Shown: positions 43,801-55,590, counted from the stretch's first letter. The stretch: DNA of 64,000 nucleotides from Girardinichthys multiradiatus (GCF_021462225.1 NC_061816.1:6978119-7042118); one strand, 5' to 3'. Translations and numbers: made by a program. The notes: generated from the letters alone by a model not told the origin.

Positions 43801-46151
43801 AAAAACATTTCCCCCCAGGTAGTTAATTAAGATTTTTGCAGAGAGGGTGAGTTGAGACTAGAGTTGTACTTAGATGCGAAAACAAAGACAAAAGACTTGA
43901 CTTAAACTTAAGACCCAGCCACTTGACTTAGACTCGTGGTTTGAGACTCAAGTTTTATAAACAATGTTTATCTCATGTTATTAGAAGTTAAAGCAAGCCT
44001 GCATAATGCATGATTTGTGCTGTGAAAAGATGTGCTGGATATGCCAGAGAGATGTGTGGATTGTGGGCTGTTAATGACACATTATCTAATAATGTTTCAT
44101 AATAATGACCAGTCAGACCTCTCGTGAGCTGATTGCTTTATTAAATGTCTTTCAGTCATTTTAAAAATAAATAAACTTAACTTACCTCTGACACTCTCTC
44201 ACTGTTAAACTAGCTGTGCCATTACAAAAACACTTTGGGTCTTCAAAATAAAAGCACTTCCTGTTCTGTTTATTGTGTCTTATTTACTACACCATGCCTT
44301 TGTGTTGTAATTATTAGTATACCTTAAAACATGTTAACTATGAAGACTTCGGAAGCAAAGGTTTTAAATCGTTTGCCTTAAAACTAACGAAATGTACTTT
44401 GAAAGATAGTTTCCTATTAAGTGTGAAAAGAAAAGACTCACAGCCGGTAAGTTACAAAGCACTGTTTCATCATTCAAAAATTCAATATCAACAGTTGTTA
44501 ATGTTTTTGTATTATTTTTCATTGAACAGGAATGCATAACTACAATGGAGAAAATATTTAATTCATCAATTATTGCATGTTCATTTAAGCACTTAAAGGT
44601 CAAGAGAAAATCAAAAGTTTATATTAAAATATGAAACTTTTTTACTTCAGTCATTAGGGACAAAATTTGGACTTGGTTAAAATGACTTGTGAACATATTC
44701 TGAATGTTATGATTATTTTTAACTGCTAACAAACTATGCTGTTGACAATGTGATACCACCAATGTGGATTCACCTTTTTAAGAAACTGGAGGCAATTAAA
44801 AAACACCAGTTAAAAACACTCGTTAAATATTAATAGATGGATATTTGTTTAAAGGGAAAATTGTTTGCTTTAAAACTAAATACTCAAGAACAAAACAAGT
44901 GAATGTAAAAGTGAAATAAAGGTCTCTCTTTAGGACCACTCCTGTTCTGCGTCATCGATCACTCAGTCTGAGCTAGTGGCACGAGAGCCAAAACTTCAAA
45001 GTCAGCCTACAACTGAGCACGAGTGGCACCGCTCAAACTGCATTGTGTTTGTACAACAATAGACAACCATTACAGTGGAGACTGTTATCAGCCGAGGCCT
45101 ACCAGGGAAGGTTCCTGTCTCATTGTGATCCATCGGAGCAGATTGTGTTCACGGGAGAACTCAGACTAAACATATTAGGGTGTAAGAAGACCCACCTGAG
45201 GCTTATCTGATGGGAAATGGAACTGGCACATTGTCCTGAACAAAAAAAATTGTTTTTAGAAAACTGCGTCACTGTGTGCCGTTAGACCTCCTTTTACTGG
45301 GTGCGCTTAAAAGAATTGTACTTAAACTTGAGTGTGTTTATACAAGTAAGCCTTTATTGTCTTTGCAAACTCTGAACACAACATGTGGACCAACAGAAAA
45401 AAATCCAAGAGTGTCCCTCGTTTAAAGTCAGTGTGACATATTTTAATGACAAAGTCGCAGATGAATTGTTTATGTTGCTTTTATGGGTGTGTAAGTTTGT
45501 GAAGTGAATAATTTGGAGAAGAAAAAAAGAAGGGAAGGCAAAGACACATCTGAAACATATGGGAGGAAATCACATTGAAAGCAGTGAGCAGTAAATTAAT
45601 GGTAACAGATGCCAAGATGTCTGGGTAGGGCTTTTTTTCCTTCTCTTTGCTTGATTTTGTTTTTCAGAGAGCTCTTGCATTCTTAATGTTGAGAAATAAT
45701 AGAAATAAAACTATGGTCTCTTGGGTGATATTGTCACTTCTTGGCTGCAGCTCAATCTGCGTTACCTGCCTTAGGAGCTACCTTCCAGCAGCATCAATTG
45801 ATTCATTAATTTACATAGATAATAGTTTTGCAGCTGCAGACAGTGATGTTGTAAATTTTTGATGTTACCTTGATGATGCAGGCATGCAACCTCTGATAAG
45901 ATAAAACAGATCTCTGATCTCTGTCCCCCCCCCCACCAAGGAGAATATCTTGGCATACCCTGAAGTATGTTTAAGTGTGTGTGTGTTTCTTTGTGTATGA
46001 CAGGGTTGGCCTATGTCCAAGCATGAGCTGCAACAAAGACAACCTTGCTCTTAATGGCACATATCTGGGAGATGGAGGAACACGATACATGAAAGCGCTG
46101 TGATCATTACACTGATAGCAATTATCCTTCAGGAGGCTCTAATGGTGATAC
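43801..46151. other. Intergenic DNA, mostly single copy
   Basis: No gene is visible. It holds a C10-type run near 45926-45935 and the duplicated block at 45345-45440. The frame at 45647-45862 shows no protein-like pattern. Confidence 0.45.
45345..45440 (+). repeat. Duplicated single-copy block a, left copy
   Basis: 'gcctttattgtctttgcaaa' with ctgaacacaacatgtgg, atccaagagtgtcc and agtcagtgtgacata aligns with 48418-48500 in the same orientation. Confidence 0.65.
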
Positions 46152-46152
46152 G

Positions 46153-46174
46153 CACACACACACACACACACACA
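46153..46174. repeat. CA dinucleotide microsatellite
   Basis: Eleven perfect CA units. Confidence 0.95.
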
Positions 46175-46514
46175 GGCAAGCTTGCAATCGAGGGTGGCGG
46201 GCAATTAAATGCTTTTTGGTGAACCTTTAAAGAGGAACAAAGGAAAGTCACCATCTTCAAGAACACAAGAATAAAAAATCAGGATAAAGGATATTAATGT
46301 TGTTTATGAATCTTGTCTTAATGTGTGGCAGTGGCCTGAAAGGGGGTTGTTAAGAAGGTCTCTGTGGCTTTGCCAGGAGTGATTGAGTGTAGGGGCCAGC
46401 GTGTCGGAGGGGACAAAAACAACAAGGTAATTAAAGCTTAAAGCGTGCTGTTTATGCTCCGCCATCCGTGACGGTGTAAGGTGTCTTCCGTCCAAACCCG
46501 AATGAAAAATAAGT

Positions 46515-46620
46515 CAGGTAATTGTCATTGCGCTCTCCATGTCATCATTTATTAAACAGGCAATTCATCTTCATGTAGAAGGCAAAAGAATGCAGGTAGG
46601 TTCATTTGTGGTAATTGTGG
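46515..46620 (+). repeat. Duplicated single-copy block b, left copy
   Basis: 'ggtaattgtcattgcgctct' through 'caattcatcttcatg' and 'atgcaggtaggttcatttgt' aligns with 48505-48612 in the same orientation. Confidence 0.7.
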
Positions 46621-46734
46621 CTGCTAAAATATTCCAATGCTGAATAATACAGCTGATACAGATATTACTCTACAACTGACCAATTTCTGTAATGTTTTTG
46701 TTTTTTTTTCAGCACTAGTGGCCACTATTTTTCT

Positions 46735-46882
46735 AACAGTAAGCCGACAGAAAAGGAGTGGATAGAGCATAAAGACAAGCAGCAAAGGTCACCTGGCCCG
46801 GGAGTTGAACTCACGACAGCTGCGTCGAGGACTGAAGCCTGAAAATAGGTCGCATTTTACACAGGTGCTCCACTGCCGGGTC
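46735..46882 (-). mobile_element. tRNA-derived SINE copy (family 1)
   Basis: It contains 'aagacaagcagcaaaggtca' and gctgcgtcgaggactgaagc. On the minus strand the B-box-like GAGTTCAACTCC is the best preserved of the three copies (plus strand ggagttgaactc at 46801-46812). Confidence 0.65.
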
Positions 46883-46959
46883 CTAATGGGTGTTTTTAAA
46901 TCAGTAAATACAATTAGGGTAATAGAACATAGGAACTCAATATGAACTCTGTTTATTCT

Positions 46960-47790
46960 GAAAAAATAAAAAAAGGAAGAGTTGTGAAAATATCAGATGT
47001 AGCATTAGCTTTAACCGTAAGGTGAACAATAAACAGTTAATGTTCTTAGCTTACATTTATTCAAGCTCAGTCTTAAGTAAATGTTAGCTTTATAAGTTGT
47101 TAGCATGATTATCTATTAGCCCGAACACCTATAAGCTTGAGAAAATGAGTAGCTGTTACCTTAAATAGTTAACTCTAGCAGTATTTAGCTTAATTAGCTA
47201 GATAAGCTGTTAGCCTAAGTAGCTGACAGCATGAGTGGTTGTTAGTAGCTATTACTAACCTAAGAGACTGTTTGGTTAAGTTAATGCTAGCTTGAGTAGC
47301 AATTATGTGGAAGAGTTAGTTTAAGAAGCTGCTAATGTCAGTAGCATTAAGCATAAGTATTTGTTAGCATAATGAGCTACTAGATTAAGAAATATTTAGC
47401 ATGGATTACTGTTGGCCTCAGTTGCTCATGGCTTAAGTAATTGTTAGCTTCTGTTTCTGTCAACCTTAGTAACCTTAAACCTTGAATAGCTTTTAGCCTG
47501 AATGGCCGGTTGAATTGGAAGCTGCTGGGTTGAGTTGCTGCTAATCTAAATTGCTGGTAGATTAATTAACCTTAAGCCTGAGCATTTCTTTATTTTGACT
47601 GCCATAACTCTTAAAACCAACAAGCTGCAACATGCTTAAATGTTAGCCACATGCTGATTTGAGTGTGTGTTCGCTTAAATAACTGCTAGCCTAAGTTGCT
47701 TATAACTTTAGTAGCTGCTAGCCTGAGAAGGAGTTAGCTTGAGCTGCTGCTTATTTAAGTAGTTCTTACCTTTAAAAACTGTTTGCCTGA
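46960..47790. repeat. Degenerate ~15-bp minisatellite (GTTAGCTTGAGTAGC-like), array 2
   Basis: About 830 bp of diverged units such as tgttagcctaagtagc, tgctagcttgagtagc and tgctagcctgagaagg, spaced about 15 bp. It is the same unit as array 1 (43430-43800). Confidence 0.75.
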
Positions 47791-48417
47791 AAGAAAGGCC
47801 TAATTCACAATAAATATTCTGATTTTGGCATGAAGGGAAAACAGAAGTCTGTTAGGGAGGGCTGCATTTCACTTTGGTTCACTGCATGCTTTTAGGTCTT
47901 ATGTCAGGCGTCAAGTACAGTGTGTTTGCAATAAAGTAACAAAAAGTACCCACCAGACAACTTGGAAGACACATAATAAGTGTAACCATGGCAACAAATG
48001 CAGAAATACTAGAGAAAGCAAGCATTAAACAAAGATTATGTGGTTTTCAGAAACTTTGAGAAATTTAATCGCAGGTCTAGACCAAATGCCAGAGAGCACA
48101 TGTTGTTTGAACAATCAGTGCTTTGAACATTTTATACATCAATGAGGAGTATTACATGGTGTTGTCAGTGAAGCGTACGCCCGGTTTATGTCAAGCTGGG
48201 TAAGAAATGTCTTTGACCTACACAAAGAAAATTGTCTGTTCTTTCAGGCAAGGTAAAATGTTCTGTCTTTAACTTTGGTAAGCAATACTGGCCATTAGCT
48301 TTTAAGTAAAAAACTTGCAACTCTGTAAGCTACACTAGATCCTGCATAACGGTCTGTTCTGCAAAGTGTCAGACTATTGCAAACACCCTACTGAACGTAA
48401 AGTAGCATGGCATAAAA

Positions 48418-48500
48418 GGCCTTTATTATCTTTGCTAACATTGAACAAAATGTGGCATAATAAACATCCAGTAGTCTTCTAGTACATGTCAGTAACATAT
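48418..48500 (+). repeat. Duplicated single-copy block a, right copy
   Basis: 'ggcctttattatctttgcta' with cattgaacaaaatgtggc and atccagtagtct aligns with 45345-45440. Confidence 0.65.
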
Positions 48501-48504
48501 AATA

Positions 48505-48612
48505 ATAAACCTGACAATTGTAATTGTCCTCTGTGTCATCATTACATGGATAATTCATCTTCATGGAGACGGGAGAGGAACGCAGGTAGGTATACTTGTG
48601 GTAACCTAACAA
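48505..48612 (+). repeat. Duplicated single-copy block b, right copy
   Basis: 'gtaattgtcctctgtgtcat' through 'ataattcatcttcatggaga' and 'acgcaggtaggtatacttgt' aligns with 46515-46620. Blocks a and b touch here but are about 1.07 kb apart in the left copy. Confidence 0.7.
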
Positions 48613-49801
48613 AAATCAGGGTTTTCTAGTAGGAAATGACAAACACCCAGCAAGAAATGATCTTCAACAATACACTCCCCTGAGGGTTTTCTTCGCCACA
48701 CGAAGAGAAACCTTTGAGTTAAAGTTTTCGAAAGCATCACCAGCACCTCCCTTCGCCACACATTTCACATTCTGTTTCTAGTGCTCTTCTTTTTTCTTTT
48801 TTTTTCAAAGTGCGGCGGGTTGACTAAAGAGAACACACCCCGTTGTTCTTTCTCCCCCTCGTGCAGTTACAAAGAGGCGCGTAAAAAAGTTACAAGGTTG
48901 TCCCCCGTGGGGTTAGATTTCAAACAGCACCTGTCAAAGCAGATGGGGCATTTAAATAAGCGTCTTTAAGAGGTATTTGTTACAGCAGAGCTCAGGAGTA
49001 CCTGCTGTGCTCGCTGATGCTTTTCACGGCTGTCGTTGCTCTTGCAGAATCTGTTTGCTGTGTTTGCAGGGATAAACATCACATTAAAAAAAGGAAAAAA
49101 ACAAAAAAACCCACTGAGGCCACAAATTACACTAGAGAAGACTGCATTAATGTAGCTGCTGAGGCGAGAGAACTCTTGTCTGCTTGTGCTACTGTGCAAG
49201 ATGTACCACATATATAAATGTTTAGCTACGTGGAAAAGACAAGGCTTTAAAAGTCTAAGAAATACAGGTTTTGGTCCCTCTTCTACATAATAGAATAACA
49301 TACAGTATAAAAGCTAACTAAATGTTCAGCTTGAATATTATATTCAACTTGTATCGCACGACACCCTTACATGACATGATCTTAATTCAAAACAACATGC
49401 TGGTTTGAAGATGTCCAGCACAGAGTCCTGACAGCACACGAGGCCTCACTCTCAGTGTGAGCTCACACCTAGGAATTCAGGCTGAGGTTCTGGGTCCAAA
49501 CATTGCCCTGGACAGATGTGTCTTCAGAGCTAAGCATGTCCCCAAAGATAACAAGCAATAAGCACCTTTAAGACAGAGATTTAGGCTGAAAGAGATCAAA
49601 ACAATCAAATAGAGACGGAAATTGAGTCTTTTTTTATTTTGAGCGAATGCATTATTTTTCCATCAACTCTTAGAACATTGTGAACCTGACATTGGTAATT
49701 TATTCAAAAACGTGACAGAGCAATGGCTTCCCAAAATTATTTTGCAATATTAGAGTTAAACCCTTTCAGTAGGTGAAGACCATCACATTAAATCAAATAC
49801 G

Positions 49802-49805
<4 letters not shown>

Positions 49806-49832
<27 letters not shown>
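49806..49832. repeat. Poly-A run (27 bp)
   Basis: Uninterrupted A run. It could be a LINE/SINE tail, but no recognisable body lies to its left. Confidence 0.95.
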
Positions 49833-49944
49833 CAGCAGCAAATATAGTATGTATAAAAATATTTGTTAGCATCATACTAGAAGAAGACAAAAGCTATATG
49901 TGAGCTAAAATGAAATTTACATATTTTGTTTCTTATTTATGTTA

Positions 49945-50190
49945 GTGTTAGCACCATAGCACAGTTAGCTGCTACAGGAAGTTAGAAAAGTAGTCACAAA
50001 GAAATCTTTTTTTATTTTTTAACTAATTATATTGTAGGCTGTAGCATTGTTCTTGAACAGCACAATATAGTTGAGCTGAAACAGAATCTCAAAGTCTTGT
50101 TTTTTTAATACAAGGATGCATTAGCACTGAAGCACAGCCAGCTGCTACGGAAAGTTAGAAAAGTAGCATCAAAGAACAATTTATTTCACT
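49945..50190. repeat. Tandem repeat of ~175 bp
   Basis: 'gttagcaccatagcacagtt', agctgctacaggaagttaga and aaagtagtcacaaag (49945-50003) recur as 'attagcactgaagcacagcc', agctgctacggaaagttaga and aaagtagcatcaaag (50120-50178). The segment between them ('gcattgttcttgaacagcac', gagctgaaacagaatctca) has a third relative at 51455-51570, beyond the Tc1 insertion. Confidence 0.65.
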
Positions 50191-50528
50191 AACAGAGAGG
50201 CATCAAGAAATCAGACGATATTGGGAATTAGACTATTTGCAGATTGATAAGGCAGTCAGGAACTCAAAAATACTATGCTTTTTCAAATCGGTATATGCCC
50301 CATGCTAGGGTAGATGCTGTTGATGAGGGTAAAAGACCAAGAATTGACCATTTTCAGTATCAGATTTTAAACTTTAATTTGGAGGACGCACAGAGATGTA
50401 AGATTCAACAGGTAACACCATGGAAGAACATAATCAGGGAAATGTTGGCATAACAATGATAATAACTAATAAATAACCCCTCCTGCCAGGAAAGTTAGAA
50501 AACTTTATAATGTTTTGCAGTTTATAAA

Positions 50529-51329
50529 CAGTAGCTCACAAAAGTGAGTACACCCATCACATTTTTGTCAATATTTTAATAGATCTTTTCATGGGACAAC
50601 ACTGAAAATATGACACTTTGAAACAATGTGAAGTTGTCAATGTACAGCATGTATAACAGTGTAAATTTACTGTACCCTCAAAATAACTCAACACACAGCC
50701 ATTAATGTCTAAACCGCTGGCAACTAAAGGACACCCCTATGTGAAAATGTCCAGGTTGTGCTCAAAGTGTCAATATTTTATGTGGCCACCATTATTTTCC
50801 GGCCCTGCCTTGACTCCCTTGGCCTCAGAGTTCACCAGAACTTCACAGGCTGCCACTGGATACCTCTTCTACTCCACTGATGTCCATGAGAGTAGAGCTG
50901 GTGGATGTTAGAGACCTTGCATTCCTCCACGTTCCATTTGATGAGATGCTCATTAAGATTTAGGTCTGCAGACTTGCTTGGCCAGGACAGAACCTTTACC
51001 CTCAGTCTCTGTAGCAAGGCAGTGGTTATCTTGCAGGTCTGATTGAGGTCATTATCCTGTTGCAGTACTGGCCTGCACACTTGTCACACACTTGTCTTTG
51101 TATAACTCACCTGGTTGCCGCCACACACGCTTGTTTAGACACAGTTTAGACACAGATAGCTGTGTGTTGTGTTATTTTAAAGGACAGCAAATTTAAACTG
51201 TTATGACAAGCTGTACACTGACTAATTTATTTTGTATCAAAGTGTCATATTTTCAGTGCTGCCCCATGAAAAGATATGATAAAATATTTCCAAATATGTG
51301 GGGAGTGTACTCACTTTTGTGAGATACTG
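50529..51329 (-). mobile_element. Tc1-like transposon, internally deleted, ~200-bp inverted repeats
   Basis: The left end reads cagtagctcacaaaagtgag and the right end, reversed, cagtatctcacaaaagtgag. Similarity continues inward for about 200 bp on both sides (cttttcatgggacaacactg; acaacacacagc/aacacacagcc). TA follows the right end at 51330-51331. The left TA is changed. Long inverted repeats are typical of this fish Tc1-like family. Most of the transposase is missing: only the C-terminal catalytic part remains. Confidence 0.8.
50832..51080 (-). pseudogene. Tc1-like transposase C-terminal fragment
   Basis: The frame contains VLQQDNDLNQT (second catalytic Asp) and SADLNLNEHLI (catalytic Glu), separated by 34 residues as in canonical Tc1 enzymes, then KWNVEECKVSNIHQLY. 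It lacks the DNA-binding domains and the first Asp. Near 50832 the frame breaks, and the terminal GGHIKY-like end is in another frame. It is inactive. Confidence 0.75.
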
Positions 51330-51454
51330 TATATTATATAATAGGTCAGTATATATAATATATAAAATTGGAATCAGCAGGTTAAAGCTTTACCACTGAA
51401 CAGGGATTGGAAATCAACCAAAAGTTTCATACTTATGTCACAAATGTAAACAAA

Positions 51455-51570
51455 AATTTGGTTTTGTGTAGCGTTGTTCTGGAAGGAAAGGAAAAATTGT
51501 TTAGCTCAAACTGAATCTCCACTTTGTTGTTCTGTTTAGGTGCAGGCTAGTATTAACACCTATATTAACT
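51455..51570. repeat. Displaced copy of the ~175-bp repeat
   Basis: 'gtagcgttgttctggaagga' with tagctcaaactgaatctcc and ttgttctgtttaggtgcagg aligns with 50042-50115. The Tc1 element at 50529-51329 lies between the copies. Confidence 0.5.
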
Positions 51571-54500
51571 GTTTACCACCTGTGCAAATTCAGGTTGTCA
51601 AGTTACTTTCATTGCAAAAAAAGAAGGAAACTCCCTTTAAAATATACAGTTGCATGTATTTAAAGGCCATATCATTTATATTTTAAAAGCCCAAAACTGG
51701 GTTGCTGTGTAGATTTTATTATTATTTTAAAGGGTGGTTAATTATGAGCAATTATAATAAAATATCCTCCTGTTATGGCTCTTCTGCTGACAATGTTTGT
51801 AGACATAAAAGTCTGTAAATATTTAAAACTATAATAAAATAGACACTGAAGTTTTTCTATCTACTAATTCAATAATCCAAAATCCAACTATAGTCCTCTT
51901 GGTACCTGGTTTATGTGCTCAATATGACCTAATCTCCCTTTGTTCATAATTGTTGTGTCTCATTGCTGAAACAATGTTTCTTTTTGTCTTATGTAGGATT
52001 AATAAACTCTTTCCCTGCTTAGTGCCCTATGATTTCCACGATGCAGAAAATACACAAAGAGTTGCAGAATTGAACAAACAAATGGAATCCATCACAAAAC
52101 GAGAAACTCTTTATAGTAGTTTCTTGAGTATTTTGGCAGCTACAGCCCCCCGTACTTGTCGTTACCTGGTTAGGCAGGGGGTCGGCTCAGCTTTCCTCTC
52201 CACACAGACAGAGAAAAACAGTGAAAATTCACTAAAACACCGACGTTCTCCAAAAAGTTTACAAACTCAAAAATCTCAGCAGGAGTTCAGGGCTAGCTAG
52301 GAATTGGAAGAAGAATTTGTCTGTAAGTTTCATCTGCACATGATTGGCTGGATTCATAAGAATACAAGTGATGACCACTCAAAGTAAAAAAGACATTAGA
52401 AACAGGGAGAAGAACCAGTCACATCTACCGACTCTTGAATATTTAACTAAATGAGTAAACGTTTATTCAAGATTGTATTGCCAGCACATGAGAGCTAAAC
52501 ACAAGAAGACTGACAAGACTGACAAGCTTTTACTGTTTGCAGGTTTTTTCATGTGACACTTTGGTGTTGAGTTCAACTCAACTGTTTTAAAAGGGAGACT
52601 CTTCTTCAAAATGTGAAAAACACAAGATTTTTTGTTTTGCAAGTAATGTTTTTGTTCTTTAATCAAATAAGGGAAGAACTAAGTTAAATGCCCTGCAAAA
52701 TAATTAAATTTTCTGCTGAGGCACAGCACTTTGTTATATTTGTGAAACTTAACAGTAAATGTGGAACTCTTTAGCTATTAATTGTTGAATTAGTTTCATA
52801 CACTACATAATAATACTCTTTTCAGCCAAATAAATATGAAAAAAGTAGAATTTGGGAAAACATTAAATGGATTTCATAGGGCCCTACATGCTGGACTGAG
52901 TTTGGTATTTCACAGTTAATATAAGACTTAGCAGCAGCACAAGATCTCCAATTCAAAACCGATCTATCCTAAACATTATTCTTGTAAACAGGGTAAAAGT
53001 GCAATTATTTAGCATGTTGAATTGATACCTAAATGTAAGTGTTTCATTTCAATTGCACAGTTCTTTAAAATTGTTACGAAACTGCCGGATTGTTCATCCA
53101 TGGAGTCCAACTGCGTGCTCTCACTTGAGAAGATTGATGACAAGTGCATTGGGGAGAGAGAAGAGGAAATAGATGACAGGCCAGGAGTTGCCATGTCTGA
53201 GATTGATCCCCTCTTGAGATGACCGTCCTGTCACATCGGCTGTCTTTGCGTTTCAGAGGTCTACGTCCAGCCCACTTTTTCACTCGGGGACTTGGAGCTT
53301 GAGGTCACTGCAAGACGCTCACCTCACCATCTATCGCCACAGCACTGGGCTTTTTCCATGACAGAAAGGAGACACTGGTGGACTGTCATTTCCATCTCTT
53401 CTCTTTACATCTATGTGCAGCTCCTTCTATCCTTCAATCAGTAAGAATATAAATGAGTATTGTCTCTTCTTCTTTGCAAATGCTGAACTTCATTCAGATT
53501 GTCAGGCACTTAAGAACTGACAAAACACTTTCTCCGACTCCCCGTCATTCTCTCTGCTGTCAGAGGAGATAATAAATAAAAATGACTTCTGCGTGGGCGG
53601 AGGCAGAAAGGCCAAGACAGAACATCAAGAGATGGACAAAGTGTTTCTAGGGGCCTGTAGGGAAACCGCAGACCGGCTCACACTTCCATGTGTACACAAA
53701 AACACTCAGGATACAGGCGGGCGGCCCCCTGCTCCCTCAAGGCTTATAATGGGAATAGGCAATGTGACAAAGAGTTAAAGGCATGGCAGGCCGGTGTCCC
53801 AGATAATAGGACAAGCTGTCCACAGTCACTGCTTCTTGCTTTGGTATGGCCAAACAAGGCCTAATGTGGCGAGTTTGTACCCAGCTGGGGGTTTGACAGA
53901 GGGTTGGGTGGGTAGATAAACTAAATACAGCCTCACCACACAGCTGTGGATAACCAAAAAACTTCAGCTTTGGAAAGGCATCAAACTCAGACAACTGAGT
54001 CAACGTCAGCCACAACAGGGAAAGGCAAATGAGAAGGTAAAAGCAGGGACAGAAGTAGAAACCAGCAGTAAATCCAGCAACATCAACCACAAGATGAAAG
54101 AGATCAAAACAACAGAATGCCCTTGCTTTGTGGGGGTTTGCAGCACTTTGCTAGTGAAGGACAATTGGTCCTCGGTGTAAAGTGAGCACTTGGCTTTTAA
54201 CGGACCTCTCCATGCCAAGTCCTCGGCAGGCGACGGCTGGGGACGCTACCTTCGCTGTCATTCAGCCCCCATCTCGTCGACTAATCTTCTTGGTGCAATG
54301 GAAGAGCTTAACAGCTTTGCAACACTATCCCTCCCCAAATGTCATTATCACAATGTACTGCGCCGGCCGAGTCTCCACCGGCTCCCTGCTTATCGTTTTC
54401 TTCATGGGGAAGTTGAAGGCAGGCGTCCGCTGACATTCACCAAGCTCCCGTCCTCAGCACGCCAGACAAAACACAGGACATCATCAGAAGTAATTTGTGC

Positions 54501-55454
54501 AGTTTGCAGTTCACTGCCTGTGTGTGCTGTTGGAGTTATGTGCAATGTAGATACTGCAGGAAGCATGACGTCAGGGCTTGCGGTTTTGATCCTTATTAAA
54601 AGATGTGATAGGCTGTAGAGTTTGTTCGTGAATTTGGACAGAATTACAAAAATGTAGCTTACCTTTCACCCAATATGCTACCTCTACGTGCAACAAATGA
54701 ACATTAAAGGTTGCTAAATTCCTCTAAATTTTATATTTCTTCCTTAGTTGTACCATATTTTGGTAGTGTTGGCCAGGTGTAGGGTTTTCTAGACGAGCTC
54801 ATAAGATTTTGGTCGAACATGCCTGTTTTTTATTTAAATTAAAAAAACTATTTTAAGCACTTCAACAATTCTGTTTTGCTCCACTTTACATTTTTGCGAC
54901 TAAATCAAACTTTTGCACTTGCATTAAGTCTGAGGTAGCAACAGACTTTTTTAATGATGCATAATGTCAGAATCCTACTGTGTTTAAGGACCTACTAACT
55001 GGGAAAACAAGGTTTATAAATAACAGAACAATCAAATAATAAATTAAGTATAACATATCAAAACACAAAAGGTGGGGCATATACTAACTGAACAGTAGAC
55101 GAGTTTTCAACAACTCTCATATGTAATCGCCCTTATTTGGGCACTATACAGCGTTAAAGCTATACCATACTCTGTTTTAGACCTAAACATGACTTAATTT
55201 GCGCACCCCAGACAGACTATTGATAGTTTTCTAAGAAGCACAACAGTCAGCAAACTTCAATACCAGACAGCACAAACTGAAGCTAAAGGCAACTTGATAT
55301 CGTAAGTTACCGAAGACTTAAAGTCTAAGAACTTATACAACTTTTTATTTTGAAAGAAAAATAAACTTTTGTTTGATTGAGAGCTAAAGGGGAAGAGAAT
55401 AATACTAAATATCATGACATATTGCTGTATTTATGTTAACTTGGCAGAAGCATG
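51571..55454. other. Single-copy intergenic DNA
   Basis: No gene can be established. A plus frame at 51994-52299 follows a good splice-acceptor-like tract and is the only exon-like candidate (reported separately). 53090-53780 and 54130-54480 are GC-balanced and non-repetitive. 54600-55440 is AT-rich with nothing recognised. Confidence 0.45.
51994..52299 (+). other. Unidentified exon-like open frame
   Basis: The pyrimidine-rich 'tgtttctttttgtcttatgtag' type tract ends in AG just before the frame 'gattaataaactctttccc'. The encoded text has a mixed, protein-like composition (INKLFPCLVPYDFHDAENT then RVAELNKQMESITKRE, an amphipathic-looking helix) for about 50 residues, then becomes Ser/Arg/Gln-rich to a stop. 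I do not recognise it. No clear splice donor, partner exon or promoter is visible. It could be a degraded exon, a retrocopy or chance. Confidence 0.2.
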
Positions 55455-55590
55455 TCAGCAGGCAAGGCGGGTAAACTGTCTTGTCCAAGGACACAACGAC
55501 TGAGACTGATGGAACCTGCAACCCACCAGTTTGCCAGTTCCGGACGAACCCCTATCACCTGAGCCAATGTCGCCCACATAAGTCATTATT
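55455..55590 (-). mobile_element. tRNA-related SINE (family 3)
   Basis: Plus-strand 'gtcttgtccaaggacacaac' with gactgagactgatggaacct and 'ctgagccaatgtcgcccac' is a frequent fish repeat. On the minus strand it has an A-box-like TGGCTCAGGTGA and a B-box-like GGTTGCAGGTTCC. Confidence 0.5.

Larger units (their letters stand above)
47791..49805. other. Intergenic DNA, mostly single copy
   Basis: No gene is visible. It contains the right-hand duplicated blocks (48418-48612). 48700-48980 and 49440-49540 are GC-balanced. The minus-strand frame at 48966-49301 has no protein-like pattern. Confidence 0.45.

Noticed and set aside
48966..49301. 111-codon minus-strand frame
   Set aside because: No recognisable pattern. 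It spans AT-rich and poly-A-like segments and is likely chance.
49806..49832. Poly-A tail of a processed pseudogene
   Set aside because: No gene-like or LINE-like sequence could be recognised directly upstream on either strand.
52463..54618. Several frames of 60-142 codons
   Set aside because: No protein-like pattern or motif. Consistent with chance frames in GC-balanced noncoding DNA.
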